A stretch of DNA of 15,857 nt. Origin: an uncultured Coprococcus sp. Lineage in GTDB: Bacteria > Bacillota > Clostridia > Lachnospirales > Lachnospiraceae. The position numbers and the translations under genes are program-made. Numbering within the stretch: the stretch's first letter is position 1; each line of letters opens with the position of its first letter. The notes under the pieces were generated by a model. That model searched no databases, was not told where the DNA came from, and worked only from the letters and a program-made list of their open reading frames with translations. The stretch covers positions 1 to 15,857 of the forward strand of contig URJI01000067.1 in the NCBI GenBank assembly GCA_900548215.1, given 5' to 3'. Positions 1 through 6,435 of the stretch are shown in pieces.

Positions 1-2
1 TG

Positions 3-602
3 CTGGACCAGATCATGGACTCGTCACCAGCCACCTATCCAGAACACAATATGTGCATAAATGTACAGCCGACATTTGAAAAATTCTTCACCCCTTCTAT
101 GCTTGACAAGTATATGTATGATACTCCTTACCGTGATATTTTGAAGACCAAACTCTTAGCAAGGATAAAACAGCTCGAGTCTGAAAATCACACTGTCCTG
201 TTCACATATGAGGGACTGGAATTGTTCTCCAGATATGGCAAAGTTATAAGTTTTCCCGATAATCTCGCTGCGAGAACAGACGTTGCAGACCGGATAACCA
301 TATTAAACCGCATCATAGAATCCAACACCAACGCAGAAGACTATACATTTCTTCTTATCGACAGGAATAAACTCCGCACGTCACTGAACCTGACCATATC
401 ATTTGCACCGCCCATGACAACATACATCATGCTCACCAGGAATGACGGCAATACGATATGTATTCCGCTGTGCGAATACTCCATCTGCAGTTCAATCATG
501 GATTTCGTTCAGATGCTTCCTCAGTATGACATGATCTTGTCTGTGGAAGATACAAACCGTATATTGCAAAACCATATAGACGAACTGAGCCAGCAGCTGT
601 GA
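3..602 (+). CDS. Unrecognised protein, C-terminal part (5' end outside the window)
   Basis: The frame is open from base 3 to a TGA at 600-602. The first ATG, at 15, has no ribosome binding site, and in-frame sense codons lie before it, so the gene very probably begins upstream. About 200 residues are visible. They are soluble and mixed alpha/beta, with no membrane segment, signal peptide or catalytic motif that I recognise. The segment around residues 40-125, with alternating helices and short hydrophobic strands, could be the ligand-binding or partner-binding half of a regulator whose DNA-binding part lies off the edge, but that is only a guess. The gene ends 3 bases from the stop of the convergent membrane gene on the minus strand. 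No T-tract terminator is seen between them; a 6-bp hairpin (GCTGTG/CACAGC, 596-614) has no U-run after it. Confidence 0.6.
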   Translation: MDQIMDSSPATYPEHNMCINVQPTFEKFFTPSMLDKYMYDTPYRDILKTKLLARIKQLESENHTVLFTYEGLELFSRYGKVISFPDNLAARTDVADRITILNRIIESNTNAEDYTFLLIDRNKLRTSLNLTISFAPPMTTYIMLTRNDGNTICIPLCEYSICSSIMDFVQMLPQYDMILSVEDTNRILQNHIDELSQQL

Positions 603-605
603 CAT

Positions 606-1919
606 CTACACAGCCGCCAGCCCGGTATCTTCTGTCTCTTTACTGTTATCATTCTGACTCGGAATAAACAATCTTATCTGATCTTCTTCGTCCTCACGGA
701 TCGTCTGGACCACACCGTAATGCATGCTGACTATATCCCTGACAAACTCTATATTTCTTCTTGAAAACCTTTTCTTCTCTGCGCCATGATACGCAAGCAC
801 GATTATCATCATACCTCTTCTCATTCGCCAATCCAGCATGATCCAGGCATCAGACCTGTGTCCGCCTGTCACCCTGGCAAATACGCCCTCCATGAGATAC
901 TCCACGATGGCTGCCGCATCCTGCATAGATATCGGAAGCAGTTCAAATGGTTCCAGCACCGCAGAGAAACCGACTCCCGCCGTCTTCGCCTTCTCGCTGT
1001 ATTCATAAAGCAGAGAATCCACCGCCAGACATCCGCTCAGAGAGAACTCATATCTGTCCCTGGCTCCTGCCTCCAGATTATTCACATACTCGGCATATAT
1101 CTTATCCCTGTCGGATACGTCTCTGAACATATTCGTTCTGCTGTACAAAATCTTCAGCTCATCATTTGACCTTGCAAGATCCCTATAGTGATTATAGTTG
1201 TCATCTGCCAGTTTCTCTATAAGCGCCCTTCTGTTCATGACACGTTTCTTCTCAGCCCTGTTGTATATATAAGCTATAAGATTGAGAACCAGCAGCCATA
1301 TAATCGTAAATGTTATCCAGAATGCAACCAGAAGCATACGGTTGTCAGCATACACCAATCTTTTCTCATCTACGATTTCATGGCCAACCGAGCTCAAAAA
1401 ACCAACTAATGTCAAGAGTATAAGCGACATGGTTCTGTATACATTTGCACCGGATAGAACCTCAGGCTTCATAAGCTTTCTAAACCCATGAGCCACCAGA
1501 TATGTCTCAACTGCTTTTACCGATGTCATCAACACATAAGCCAAAAGATTCACCTGACCAGCCCTGACAAGCATGACTTCGAAAGCAGCAGCAAAACTTG
1601 GAATAATCGCAGTTTCGATAGCCATCAGTAGATTGGCACACTGCATAACTATATAAAATATAAGGAAATTTTTCCAGATTATACCCTTGCAATATATTCC
1701 AACCAATATAAAATGCCCCAGTAGCTCCAATATAGTTGCGGCAAACTTCCCAGCCACACCAAATCTCTGGATCAGGAGCACACATGTCTCCAGTCCAAAT
1801 ATGACAAGCAGGAGACTGAGGCGTATCCATATCCCATCTCTTTTAAATGGTATAGACCACGTTGCACAAAATATCAGTAAAGTAGCCATAAACACAAGTC
1901 CAAATTCAGCAGAGTTCAT
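606..1919 (-). CDS. Multi-pass membrane protein with degenerate AgrC-like GHKL domain (pseudokinase-like sensor)
   Basis: The protein has 437 residues. The ATG at 1919 follows AAGGAGG with a 7-base spacer, a strong start. Residues 1-220 hold about six or seven hydrophobic segments, the layout of AgrC/BlpH-type peptide-sensing kinases. A coiled linker follows (about 221-290), then a C-terminal domain (about 290-420) that tracks a GHKL kinase: SGCLAVDSLL at about 295-304 matches the usual 'sGN.vlDalL' segment. The key sites are missing. No RHD phospho-acceptor is seen, the N-box 'NLLDNA' reads EYLMEGV (about 340-346), and no Gly-x-Gly G-box is present. It is a paralogue of the next upstream gene, sharing KGIIWKN (about 78-84), YNR after the last membrane segment, and the 'NY-HY--LA' linker start. 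I infer a sensor or partner subunit rather than an active kinase. It is the last gene of the minus-strand trio. Confidence 0.8.
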   Translation of the reverse strand: MNSAEFGLVFMATLLIFCATWSIPFKRDGIWIRLSLLLVIFGLETCVLLIQRFGVAGKFAATILELLGHFILVGIYCKGIIWKNFLIFYIVMQCANLLMAIETAIIPSFAAAFEVMLVRAGQVNLLAYVLMTSVKAVETYLVAHGFRKLMKPEVLSGANVYRTMSLILLTLVGFLSSVGHEIVDEKRLVYADNRMLLVAFWITFTIIWLLVLNLIAYIYNRAEKKRVMNRRALIEKLADDNYNHYRDLARSNDELKILYSRTNMFRDVSDRDKIYAEYVNNLEAGARDRYEFSLSGCLAVDSLLYEYSEKAKTAGVGFSAVLEPFELLPISMQDAAAIVEYLMEGVFARVTGGHRSDAWIMLDWRMRRGMMIIVLAYHGAEKKRFSRRNIEFVRDIVSMHYGVVQTIREDEEDQIRLFIPSQNDNSKETEDTGLAAV

Positions 1920-1988
1920 ACAGATACCTCCTTTACGTTTTGACCTTTTTCAATCCGGAAGTCTTTGACTGCAGAGCGAATTCTACAC

Positions 1989-2010
1989 AAAAAAATCCGG
2001 GGTACTCCCG
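1989..2010 (-). terminator. Weak candidate intrinsic terminator between the two pseudokinase genes
   Basis: On the minus strand, just after the TAA of the upstream paralogue, a short GC stem (CGGG/CCCG with a 5-base loop) is followed by GA and seven T. The stem has only 4 bp, so termination would be partial at best. It may reduce expression of the downstream gene. The remaining bases up to 1920 hold only that gene's AAGGAGG site. Confidence 0.35.
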
Positions 2011-2015
2011 CTTTA

Positions 2016-3269
2016 TTATCCAATTTCCGTATTTGGTATAAAGACCTGCACAGTATCCCTGGTCTGGGTTAGCACACCGGAATGGTTTTCTGTCATTTCG
2101 CGGACAAGCCTTATGCACCGGCGGTCTTCTCTGCTGCGGTTTAGCTGGCTTGCGTTGCCCTCCACCATCAGGAGCATCATGCCGTTTCTAAATCGCAGTT
2201 TTACTGACATCCACCTGCTATTTTGCTCTTCACATACGGCATTGTACATGGCCCGCATCAGGTATTCAAATATTGATATCAGCTCCACCTCACTTACAGG
2301 GATATTCAGCAGTGGTTCCACAACTGCGTCAAACTGCACGCCATGCTTTGCCGCATCTCTGCTGTATCTGCACAACAGGGCATCCACGGTCATATTTCCG
2401 CTCAGTGGGAATCCGCTGAGTTCCTGGCCATACTTTCTAAGTTTTTCAGCATATTTTCTCACAGCCTGTGCACTATGGTTTTTCCCAAGTTCCTGAAGTT
2501 CACGGTTCTCATTTGCCAACTTCTGATAGTGATCATAGTTTTCCGCAGCCAGACTTTCAAGCAGAGCCTTTTCTCTCTGGATTCTCTTTCTTTCTGATCT
2601 ATTATATACTCCTGCGGCCACGTTCAATGTGAGCACCAGACCTACTGTCATGAAAAGCTGACTGAGTATACCTATCAGAGTACCTTTATCCGTTACAAGT
2701 TTGAGGTAATTGCTGAAATTTATCCTGAAATAATACTCTGCCACATTTCCAATTACAAGCACTATATCAATTGTCTTATAAAGCCGTTCCCTGTCATACA
2801 CCTCGGGATGCAGCAATCGTCTGAACAGACATCCCATAGGAATCGTCATGAGAACCGATGCGACCGTCGCTATGGCGATTCCCTGTACATTACTATAATT
2901 TCCAAGAGCGGCATCAGCCATAGTCTGGGCACACGATTTGAATATCAGAGTTACAAGTACCGTACCAACATTGCAGCATTGGGCAGTCAGGAAAAGTATA
3001 AGATAGTTTTTCCATATGATTCCCTTGGTAAACAGTCCTATAGTCACAAATGAAAATGATATGTCTAGCAATGGTGCAAAGAGAAGACCCACGCCCCCGA
3101 TCTCTTTCATGTGCTGAACACACACATAAAACCCAAGATTCAGCGCAAACATAACGACTACACTTATCTTTTTCCTTTTATATGGCAATGACGAAAGCAC
3201 AGCCGCACAGACTATGAGTGCACTTCCAATCTCCGCAACGACTTTCGCCCAATCAATACCACCTGTCAT
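2016..3269 (-). CDS. Multi-pass membrane protein with degenerate AgrC-like GHKL domain, paralogue of its downstream neighbour
   Basis: I place the start at the ATG at 3269 (417 aa) because GGAGG (3275-3279 on +) lies 5 bases before it. The frame is open further up to a TTG at 3293 (425 aa), but no ribosome binding site precedes that. The first ~220 residues hold about six or seven hydrophobic segments with the family motif KGIIWKN at about 82-88. A charged linker follows (YNRSERKR, then ENYDHYQKLA), then a GHKL-like C-terminal domain with SGNMTVDALL at about 290-299. As in its paralogue, the N-box is lost (EYLMRAM, about 335-341), the G-box glycines are absent and there is no RHD. The DHp-like second helix (KYAEKLRKYG, about 272-281) is retained. 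It lies 35 bases after the short kinase gene. A perfect 14-base palindrome, TAAACATATGTTTA (3294-3307), overlaps that kinase's stop codon. Probably a non-catalytic sensor subunit; the signal sensed is unknown. Confidence 0.8.
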   Translation of the reverse strand: MTGGIDWAKVVAEIGSALIVCAAVLSSLPYKRKKISVVVMFALNLGFYVCVQHMKEIGGVGLLFAPLLDISFSFVTIGLFTKGIIWKNYLILFLTAQCCNVGTVLVTLIFKSCAQTMADAALGNYSNVQGIAIATVASVLMTIPMGCLFRRLLHPEVYDRERLYKTIDIVLVIGNVAEYYFRINFSNYLKLVTDKGTLIGILSQLFMTVGLVLTLNVAAGVYNRSERKRIQREKALLESLAAENYDHYQKLANENRELQELGKNHSAQAVRKYAEKLRKYGQELSGFPLSGNMTVDALLCRYSRDAAKHGVQFDAVVEPLLNIPVSEVELISIFEYLMRAMYNAVCEEQNSRWMSVKLRFRNGMMLLMVEGNASQLNRSREDRRCIRLVREMTENHSGVLTQTRDTVQVFIPNTEIG

Positions 3270-3304
3270 CATATCCTCCATTTTCTGTTGCAATAAACAT
3301 ATGT

Positions 3305-4102
3305 TTACAATGGGATTCTGATCTCCGTCCGAAACATATCCCGCTCATCCCGCATATATATTTCCCCATTATATTTGCGTACTATGTCGCATATTATTGC
3401 CACGCCATATCCATGATTTGCCTTATCTGACTTGCTGGTCTTCATGTCATCCACATCCATATGCTCAGTTTCTGACTTGCTGTTCTCAACCTCTATCAAC
3501 AACCAGGTACCCAAGGGGCCAGAGGGGTCAGGCCCCTTGGGTAATCTCTTGCTTGGAATCGGCATAAAATCAGGCTTTTTGGCCACTAAGGGGTCAGGCC
3601 CCTTGTTTAGCAGCTTAATTGATATGTCAATTCTGAGAGGGGCCTGACCCCCATTCTTTCTGCATCTCTCACAGGATTCCCTGGCATTGTCCAGGAGATT
3701 TGCAAATAAGCTGACTATCTCTTTATCCGAAAGTTCTATGCCAAGTCCATCTAGGGCATTTATGTCCATAACTATACCGCCAGCCTCAGCGTCGCTGTAC
3801 TCCTGGGTCAGAACTGAATCCAGCACAATATTTCCAGTGTATTTTGTTATACCGGTTCCCCCAGCAGCCATTGCCATGACCCGCTCCTGCTTCTTCAGGT
3901 CATGTCGTATGTGCCTGTAATTCCGGCTTTCATCCACGATGCGCATGTACTGCTCATCATCATCGCTGATTGTCTGTTCAAGTTCCTTGTACTGCCTCTC
4001 TAGCTGTCTCCGTCTTCTTAAAAGAACCAGTTGTATAGCACTCATCACCAAAAGCAGGAGCAAGGCGGCCGCCGCTATGATCCATATGTTATCTCCACGC
4101 AT
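3305..4102 (-). CDS. Short single-pass GHKL (AgrC-like) histidine kinase with an in-frame repeat-derived insert
   Basis: The protein has 265 residues from the ATG at 4102. One N-terminal membrane segment (about 7-28) is followed by RRRR, so the rest is cytoplasmic. The kinase motifs are present: RHDLKK with H67, GNIVLD at about 90-95, N-box ANLLDNA at 134-140 with N135/N139, and G-box HGYG at 230-233 followed by VRKYNGEI. Two things are odd. First, only about 23 residues separate H67 from GNIVLD; AgrC-type kinases have roughly twice that, so the second dimerisation helix seems missing. Second, about 33 residues (about 166-198, containing KGPDP twice and encoded by 3509-3607) interrupt the beta hairpin between RIDISIKLL and TWLLIEVEN; they come from GGGGTCAGGCCCC elements. 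The ATG has only a weak AGGAT before it (see the short frame at 4106-4135). It is first of the trio, and no response regulator is nearby. It may form a mixed kinase with the two multi-pass neighbours, or it may be decaying. Confidence 0.8.
   Translation of the reverse strand: MRGDNIWIIAAAALLLLLVMSAIQLVLLRRRRQLERQYKELEQTISDDDEQYMRIVDESRNYRHIRHDLKKQERVMAMAAGGTGITKYTGNIVLDSVLTQEYSDAEAGGIVMDINALDGLGIELSDKEIVSLFANLLDNARESCERCRKNGGQAPLRIDISIKLLNKGPDPLVAKKPDFMPIPSKRLPKGPDPSGPLGTWLLIEVENSKSETEHMDVDDMKTSKSDKANHGYGVAIICDIVRKYNGEIYMRDERDMFRTEIRIPL
3508..3652. repeat. Three GGGGTCAGGCCCC hairpin elements inside the kinase gene
   Basis: The exact 13-mer GGGGTCAGGCCCC occurs on + at 3524-3536 and 3590-3602, and its complement GGGGCCTGACCCC at 3639-3651. 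The first copy lies inside a larger perfect hairpin: TACCCAAGGGGCC (3508-3520) pairs base for base with 3531-3543 around a 10-base loop. The second copy sits in AAGGGG/CCCCTT (3588-3604). All three are read in frame by the kinase gene. The same 13-mer occurs three more times in the array at 5971-6232, which points to a dispersed family rather than chance. Confidence 0.9.
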
Positions 4103-4105
4103 ATC

Positions 4106-4135
4106 CTATTTACCATATGCCTCATGCCAAGACAT
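4106..4135 (-). other. Nine-codon frame (MSWHEAYGK, then TAG) upstream of and in frame with the kinase
   Basis: The ATG at 4135 is preceded by GGGAGGA, with GGAGG 7 bases before the start, by far the best ribosome binding site in this region. The frame encodes MSWHEAYGK, then TAG, then one GAT codon and the kinase ATG at 4102, all in one frame. Ribosomes that load here would stop and could restart on the kinase ATG. Alternatively the TAG is a nonsense change near the 5' end of a once longer kinase gene, or it is occasionally read through. Confidence 0.55.
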
Positions 4136-4155
4136 ATGATGTCCTCCCATCCCTG

Positions 4156-4195
4156 TAAAAATAAAGAGACCGGACTTTCAAAGTACGATCTCTTT
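4156..4195 (-). terminator. Intrinsic terminator after fabG
   Basis: On the minus strand AAAGAGA pairs with TCTCTTT, extended inward by an imperfect stem that closes on ACTTT/AAAGT (4163-4178 with 4181-4195). A T-rich tail, TTTATTTTTAC, follows. It ends about 20 bases before the start codon of the nine-codon frame ahead of the kinase, so it closes the fab unit and may act as an attenuator for the kinase genes. Confidence 0.75.
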
Positions 4196-4216
4196 TTCCT
4201 TCTATACGAATTATTA

Positions 4217-4957
4217 TTACAGGCTCATTCCGCCATCTACTTTGATGACCTGTCCTGTTATGTATGATGCCTTGTCTGATGCAAGGAATGCCGCTGTCTC
4301 AGCGATATCTGAAACCTCACCGAGTCTCTTGACTGTGATATGGTCAAGCATAGCCTCCTTTGCCTTGTCTGAGAGTGCATCTGTCATATCTGTCTTGATA
4401 AATCCCGGAGCGATCGCATTTGCTGTGATCCCACGGCTTCCAAGCTCCTTGGCGATGGACTTGGTGATACCGATGACACCGGCCTTGGACGCTGCATAGT
4501 TCACCTGACCTGCATTTCCCTCAACACCAACTACAGATGACATATTGATGATACGTCCATACTTCTGCTTCATCATGGTTCTGTACACATGCTTGATACA
4601 GTTGAATGTACCCTTGAGGTTGATATTGATAACATCATCGAAATCAGCCTCCTTCATGCCAAGCACAAGATTGTCTCTTGTGATTCCCGCATTGTTCACG
4701 AGAATGTCTATTCTTCCATATGTAGCGACTGCAAACTTCATGAGAGCCTCAGCCTCAGCGAAATCTGCCACATTTGCCTTGAATGCCACAGCCTCTCCGC
4801 CTGCTGCCTTGATCTCCTCAACCAGGCTGTTTGCACGCTCCTCTGATCCGTTGAAGTTTACTACTACCTTTGCGCCATATCCGGCAAATGTCTTTGCTAT
4901 CTCACGTCCGATACCTCTTCCGGCACCTGTTACCACTGCTACCTTGTCCTTAAGCAT
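4217..4957 (-). CDS. fabG: 3-oxoacyl-[acyl-carrier-protein] reductase FabG
   Basis: FabG is the NADPH-dependent reductase of type II fatty acid synthesis, turning 3-oxoacyl-ACP into (R)-3-hydroxyacyl-ACP in the cytoplasm. The 246 residues are the usual family length. The classical short-chain dehydrogenase signature is complete: cofactor motif TGAGRGIG (10-17), NNAG (88-91), and catalytic tetrad N113, S141, Y154 and K158 in the YAASK motif. The C-terminal ITGQVIKVDGG is typical of FabG. The ATG at 4957 lies inside the end of fabD, an 8-base overlap, so the two are translationally coupled. The family also holds other SDR reductases, but the position behind fabD makes FabG secure. A terminator follows at 4156-4195. 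In many Firmicutes fabF would come next; here sensor-kinase genes follow instead. Confidence 0.97.
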   Translation of the reverse strand: MLKDKVAVVTGAGRGIGREIAKTFAGYGAKVVVNFNGSEERANSLVEEIKAAGGEAVAFKANVADFAEAEALMKFAVATYGRIDILVNNAGITRDNLVLGMKEADFDDVININLKGTFNCIKHVYRTMMKQKYGRIINMSSVVGVEGNAGQVNYAASKAGVIGITKSIAKELGSRGITANAIAPGFIKTDMTDALSDKAKEAMLDHITVKRLGEVSDIAETAAFLASDKASYITGQVIKVDGGMSL

Positions 4958-5873
4958 TCAGTTCCTCCAATTTCACTAAATCGTCTACAGTTGCAATATT
5001 TATACTCTTTACCTCTCTGTTGATCTTCTTCATGAAGCCTGTGAGAGTCTTACCCGGGCCAACCTCGATAAATGTGTCAACGCCGTCAGCTATCATGTTC
5101 TCTATTGTCTGCTGCCATCTTACTGATGAGTACACCTGTCTCTTCAGGAGCTCCTTAACCTTTGCTGCGTCTGTGATCTCCTCCGCATCTGCGTTGCAGT
5201 AGTAAGGTACAAAATCATCTGCTATTTTGATATCCTGAAGGAAGTCGTAAAGCTTCTCACCTGCAGGCACAAGCATCTGTGAGTGGAATGGACCACTTAC
5301 GTTAAGTGGGATAACTCTCTTTGCACCGGCCTCAGACAGTGCTGCAGATGCAGCTTTAACCGCCTCTGCCTCACCTGATATAACGATCTGTCCAGGGCAG
5401 TTGTAATTGGCTATCTGCACCTTGCCCGGGGTATTCTCGCATATCTCTGCGATCTTATCTGCGTCCATAGCTATAACTGCTGCCATTCCGCCCATTCCAA
5501 GAGGTACTTCATTCTGCATAAGTATTCCCCTTCTTCTAACTGTCTTTATACCATCCTCAAGTGTCATAGCACCTGCTGCTACGAGAGCACTGTACTCGCC
5601 AAGAGAAAGTCCTGCAAATACATCAGCTTTGAGTCCTGCATTCTTCAGATGCTCATATATAGCAACCTCTGCAGCAACCATCGCAGGCTGTGTATACTCT
5701 GTCTTATTGATGTCATCATTCTCCTCAAAGCAAATCTTTTTAAGTTCAATGTCCAGAGCCTCTTCAGCCACATCAAACACCTTTCTGCTGTCCTCAAAGT
5801 TATCATAAAAATCCTTAGCCATGCCCACATACTGAGCACCCTGACCTGGGAATATAACCGCTATCTTGCTCAT
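4950..5873 (-). CDS. fabD: Malonyl-CoA:ACP transacylase FabD
   Basis: FabD moves the malonyl group from CoA to the ACP phosphopantetheine arm, providing the extender unit of fatty acid synthesis. I place the start at the ATG at 5873 (307 aa), giving the canonical N-terminus MSKIAVIFPGQGAQ; AGGTGG lies about 11 bases upstream. The frame stays open five codons further to a GTG at 5888, which has no ribosome binding site. Visible motifs are the oxyanion-hole GQGAQ (about 10-14), the nucleophile elbow GLSLGEYSAL with S90, and SGPFHSQM with catalytic H197. C-terminal EVGPGKTLTGFMKK is also typical. The first residue of the GHSLGE elbow is followed by Leu rather than His, a variant seen in the family. 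It overlaps fabG by 8 bases. A promoter sits at 5924-5952, and the repeat array lies immediately beyond it. Confidence 0.96.
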   Translation of the reverse strand: MSKIAVIFPGQGAQYVGMAKDFYDNFEDSRKVFDVAEEALDIELKKICFEENDDINKTEYTQPAMVAAEVAIYEHLKNAGLKADVFAGLSLGEYSALVAAGAMTLEDGIKTVRRRGILMQNEVPLGMGGMAAVIAMDADKIAEICENTPGKVQIANYNCPGQIVISGEAEAVKAASAALSEAGAKRVIPLNVSGPFHSQMLVPAGEKLYDFLQDIKIADDFVPYYCNADAEEITDAAKVKELLKRQVYSSVRWQQTIENMIADGVDTFIEVGPGKTLTGFMKKINREVKSINIATVDDLVKLEELNA

Positions 5874-5923
5874 TTCTTCTTTTACCACCTTATGCTATAT
5901 TTGTGCTGCCACCAGCACCAACT

Positions 5924-5952
5924 ATTATAAAACAGCGCAGAATAAAGCGCAA
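5924..5952 (-). promoter_or_regulatory. Promoter of fabD-fabG
   Basis: On the minus strand TTGCGC (5947-5952) and TATAAT (5924-5929) are separated by 17 bases. The -10 is consensus. This gives a leader of roughly 45 bases before the fabD ATG. The -35 begins only about 25 bases from the first GGGGTCAGACCCC of the array. Confidence 0.65.
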
Positions 5953-5970
5953 GTGCAGATATGTCACAAT

Positions 5971-6232
5971 CCCCTCTGGGGTCAGACCCCACCGCAGGCA
6001 GAGGTGCCTGACCCCATCTCTGGCAAAGTGCCTGACCCCGCCGCAGGCAGAGGTGCCTGACCCCATCTCAGACAAAGGGGCCTGACCCCGTCTCTGGCAA
6101 AGTGCCTGACCCCGCCTCTGACAAAGTGCCTGACCCCGTCTCTGACAAAGTGCCTGACCCCATCTCTGGCAAGGGGCCTGACCCCACCTCTGACAAAGGG
6201 GCCTGACCCCGCCGCAGGCCCCGCACCTCGGG
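5971..6232. repeat. Tandem array of about ten 24-25 base units with a GGGGTCAGGCCCC-type core
   Basis: On + the core CCTGACCCC starts at 6007, 6031, 6056, 6081, 6105, 6129, 6153, 6177 and 6202, always 24 or 25 bases apart. A tenth related unit, GGGGTCAGACCCC, sits at 5978-5990, 25 bases before the first. Between cores the linker is a variant of TCTCTGACAAAG or of CCGCAGGCAGAG. Three units have the full palindromic arms GGGGCCTGACCCC (6077-6089, 6173-6185, 6198-6210); others read GTGCCTGACCCC. The array lies between the acpP terminator and the fabD promoter. The units are too uniform to be a CRISPR, having no unique spacers. The near-24-base period keeps several frames open and creates spurious octapeptide frames on both strands. 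Confidence 0.92.
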
Positions 6233-6235
6233 CAT

Positions 6236-6266
6236 AAAAAAAAGCACATGCCGCAAAGGCATCTGC
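6236..6266 (-). terminator. Intrinsic terminator after acpP
   Basis: On the minus strand GCAGATGCC (6258-6266) pairs with GGCATGTGC (6244-6252), one mismatch in nine, around the loop TTTGC, and is followed by eight T (6236-6243). It ends the acpP transcript about 170 bases after the stop codon and just before the repeat array, so acpP is probably monocistronic. Confidence 0.8.
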
Positions 6267-6310
6267 CATAAAAAATCATTCTTTGAATTCATATATAGCT
6301 CTGGATGGTC

Positions 6311-6398
6311 AGTCAGGACAGTCTGTCCTGGCTGGCTTACCAAAGTTATGTCATGTCCGATACACGACAACTTTGAATAACAAATGTATTCAAATACA
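6311..6398 (-). other. Structured 3' untranslated region of acpP (three hairpins)
   Basis: Between the acpP stop and its terminator three inverted repeats follow one another: TGTATT/AATACA with a 2-base loop (6385-6398); a longer imperfect stem joining CAAAGTT...TGT (6341-6356) to ACACGACAACTTTG (6362-6375); and CAGGACAG/CTGTCCTG around one base (6314-6330), with partial pairing beyond. No reading frame is supported here. This may stabilise acpP mRNA or be the body of a 3'-end-derived small RNA. Confidence 0.45.
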
Positions 6399-6435
6399 GT
6401 CCAATCTGTTCAGTTAGCAATATTACTAATAATAA

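Noticed and set aside
3282..3293. TTG start at 3293 for the multi-pass protein
   Set aside because: No ribosome binding site precedes it, while GGAGG lies 5 bases before the ATG at 3269.
3294..3307. Palindrome TAAACATATGTTTA as an operator between kinase genes
   Set aside because: It overlaps a stop codon within a closely spaced gene pair and is AT-rich, so chance is a sufficient explanation.
5874..5888. GTG start at 5888 for FabD
   Set aside because: The canonical FabD N-terminus begins at the ATG at 5873, and AGGTGG falls between the two starts, not before the GTG.
5971..6232. CRISPR array
   Set aside because: Units are 24-25 bases end to end with no unique spacers; the whole unit repeats, and no cas genes are present.
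5890..6279. Open frames of 95-129 codons on the minus strand, and shorter ones on +, across the repeat array with octapeptide periodicity
   Set aside because: The near-24-base unit lacks stop codons in several frames on both strands, so open frames arise automatically. They overlap the acpP terminator and the fabD promoter and have no ribosome binding site.
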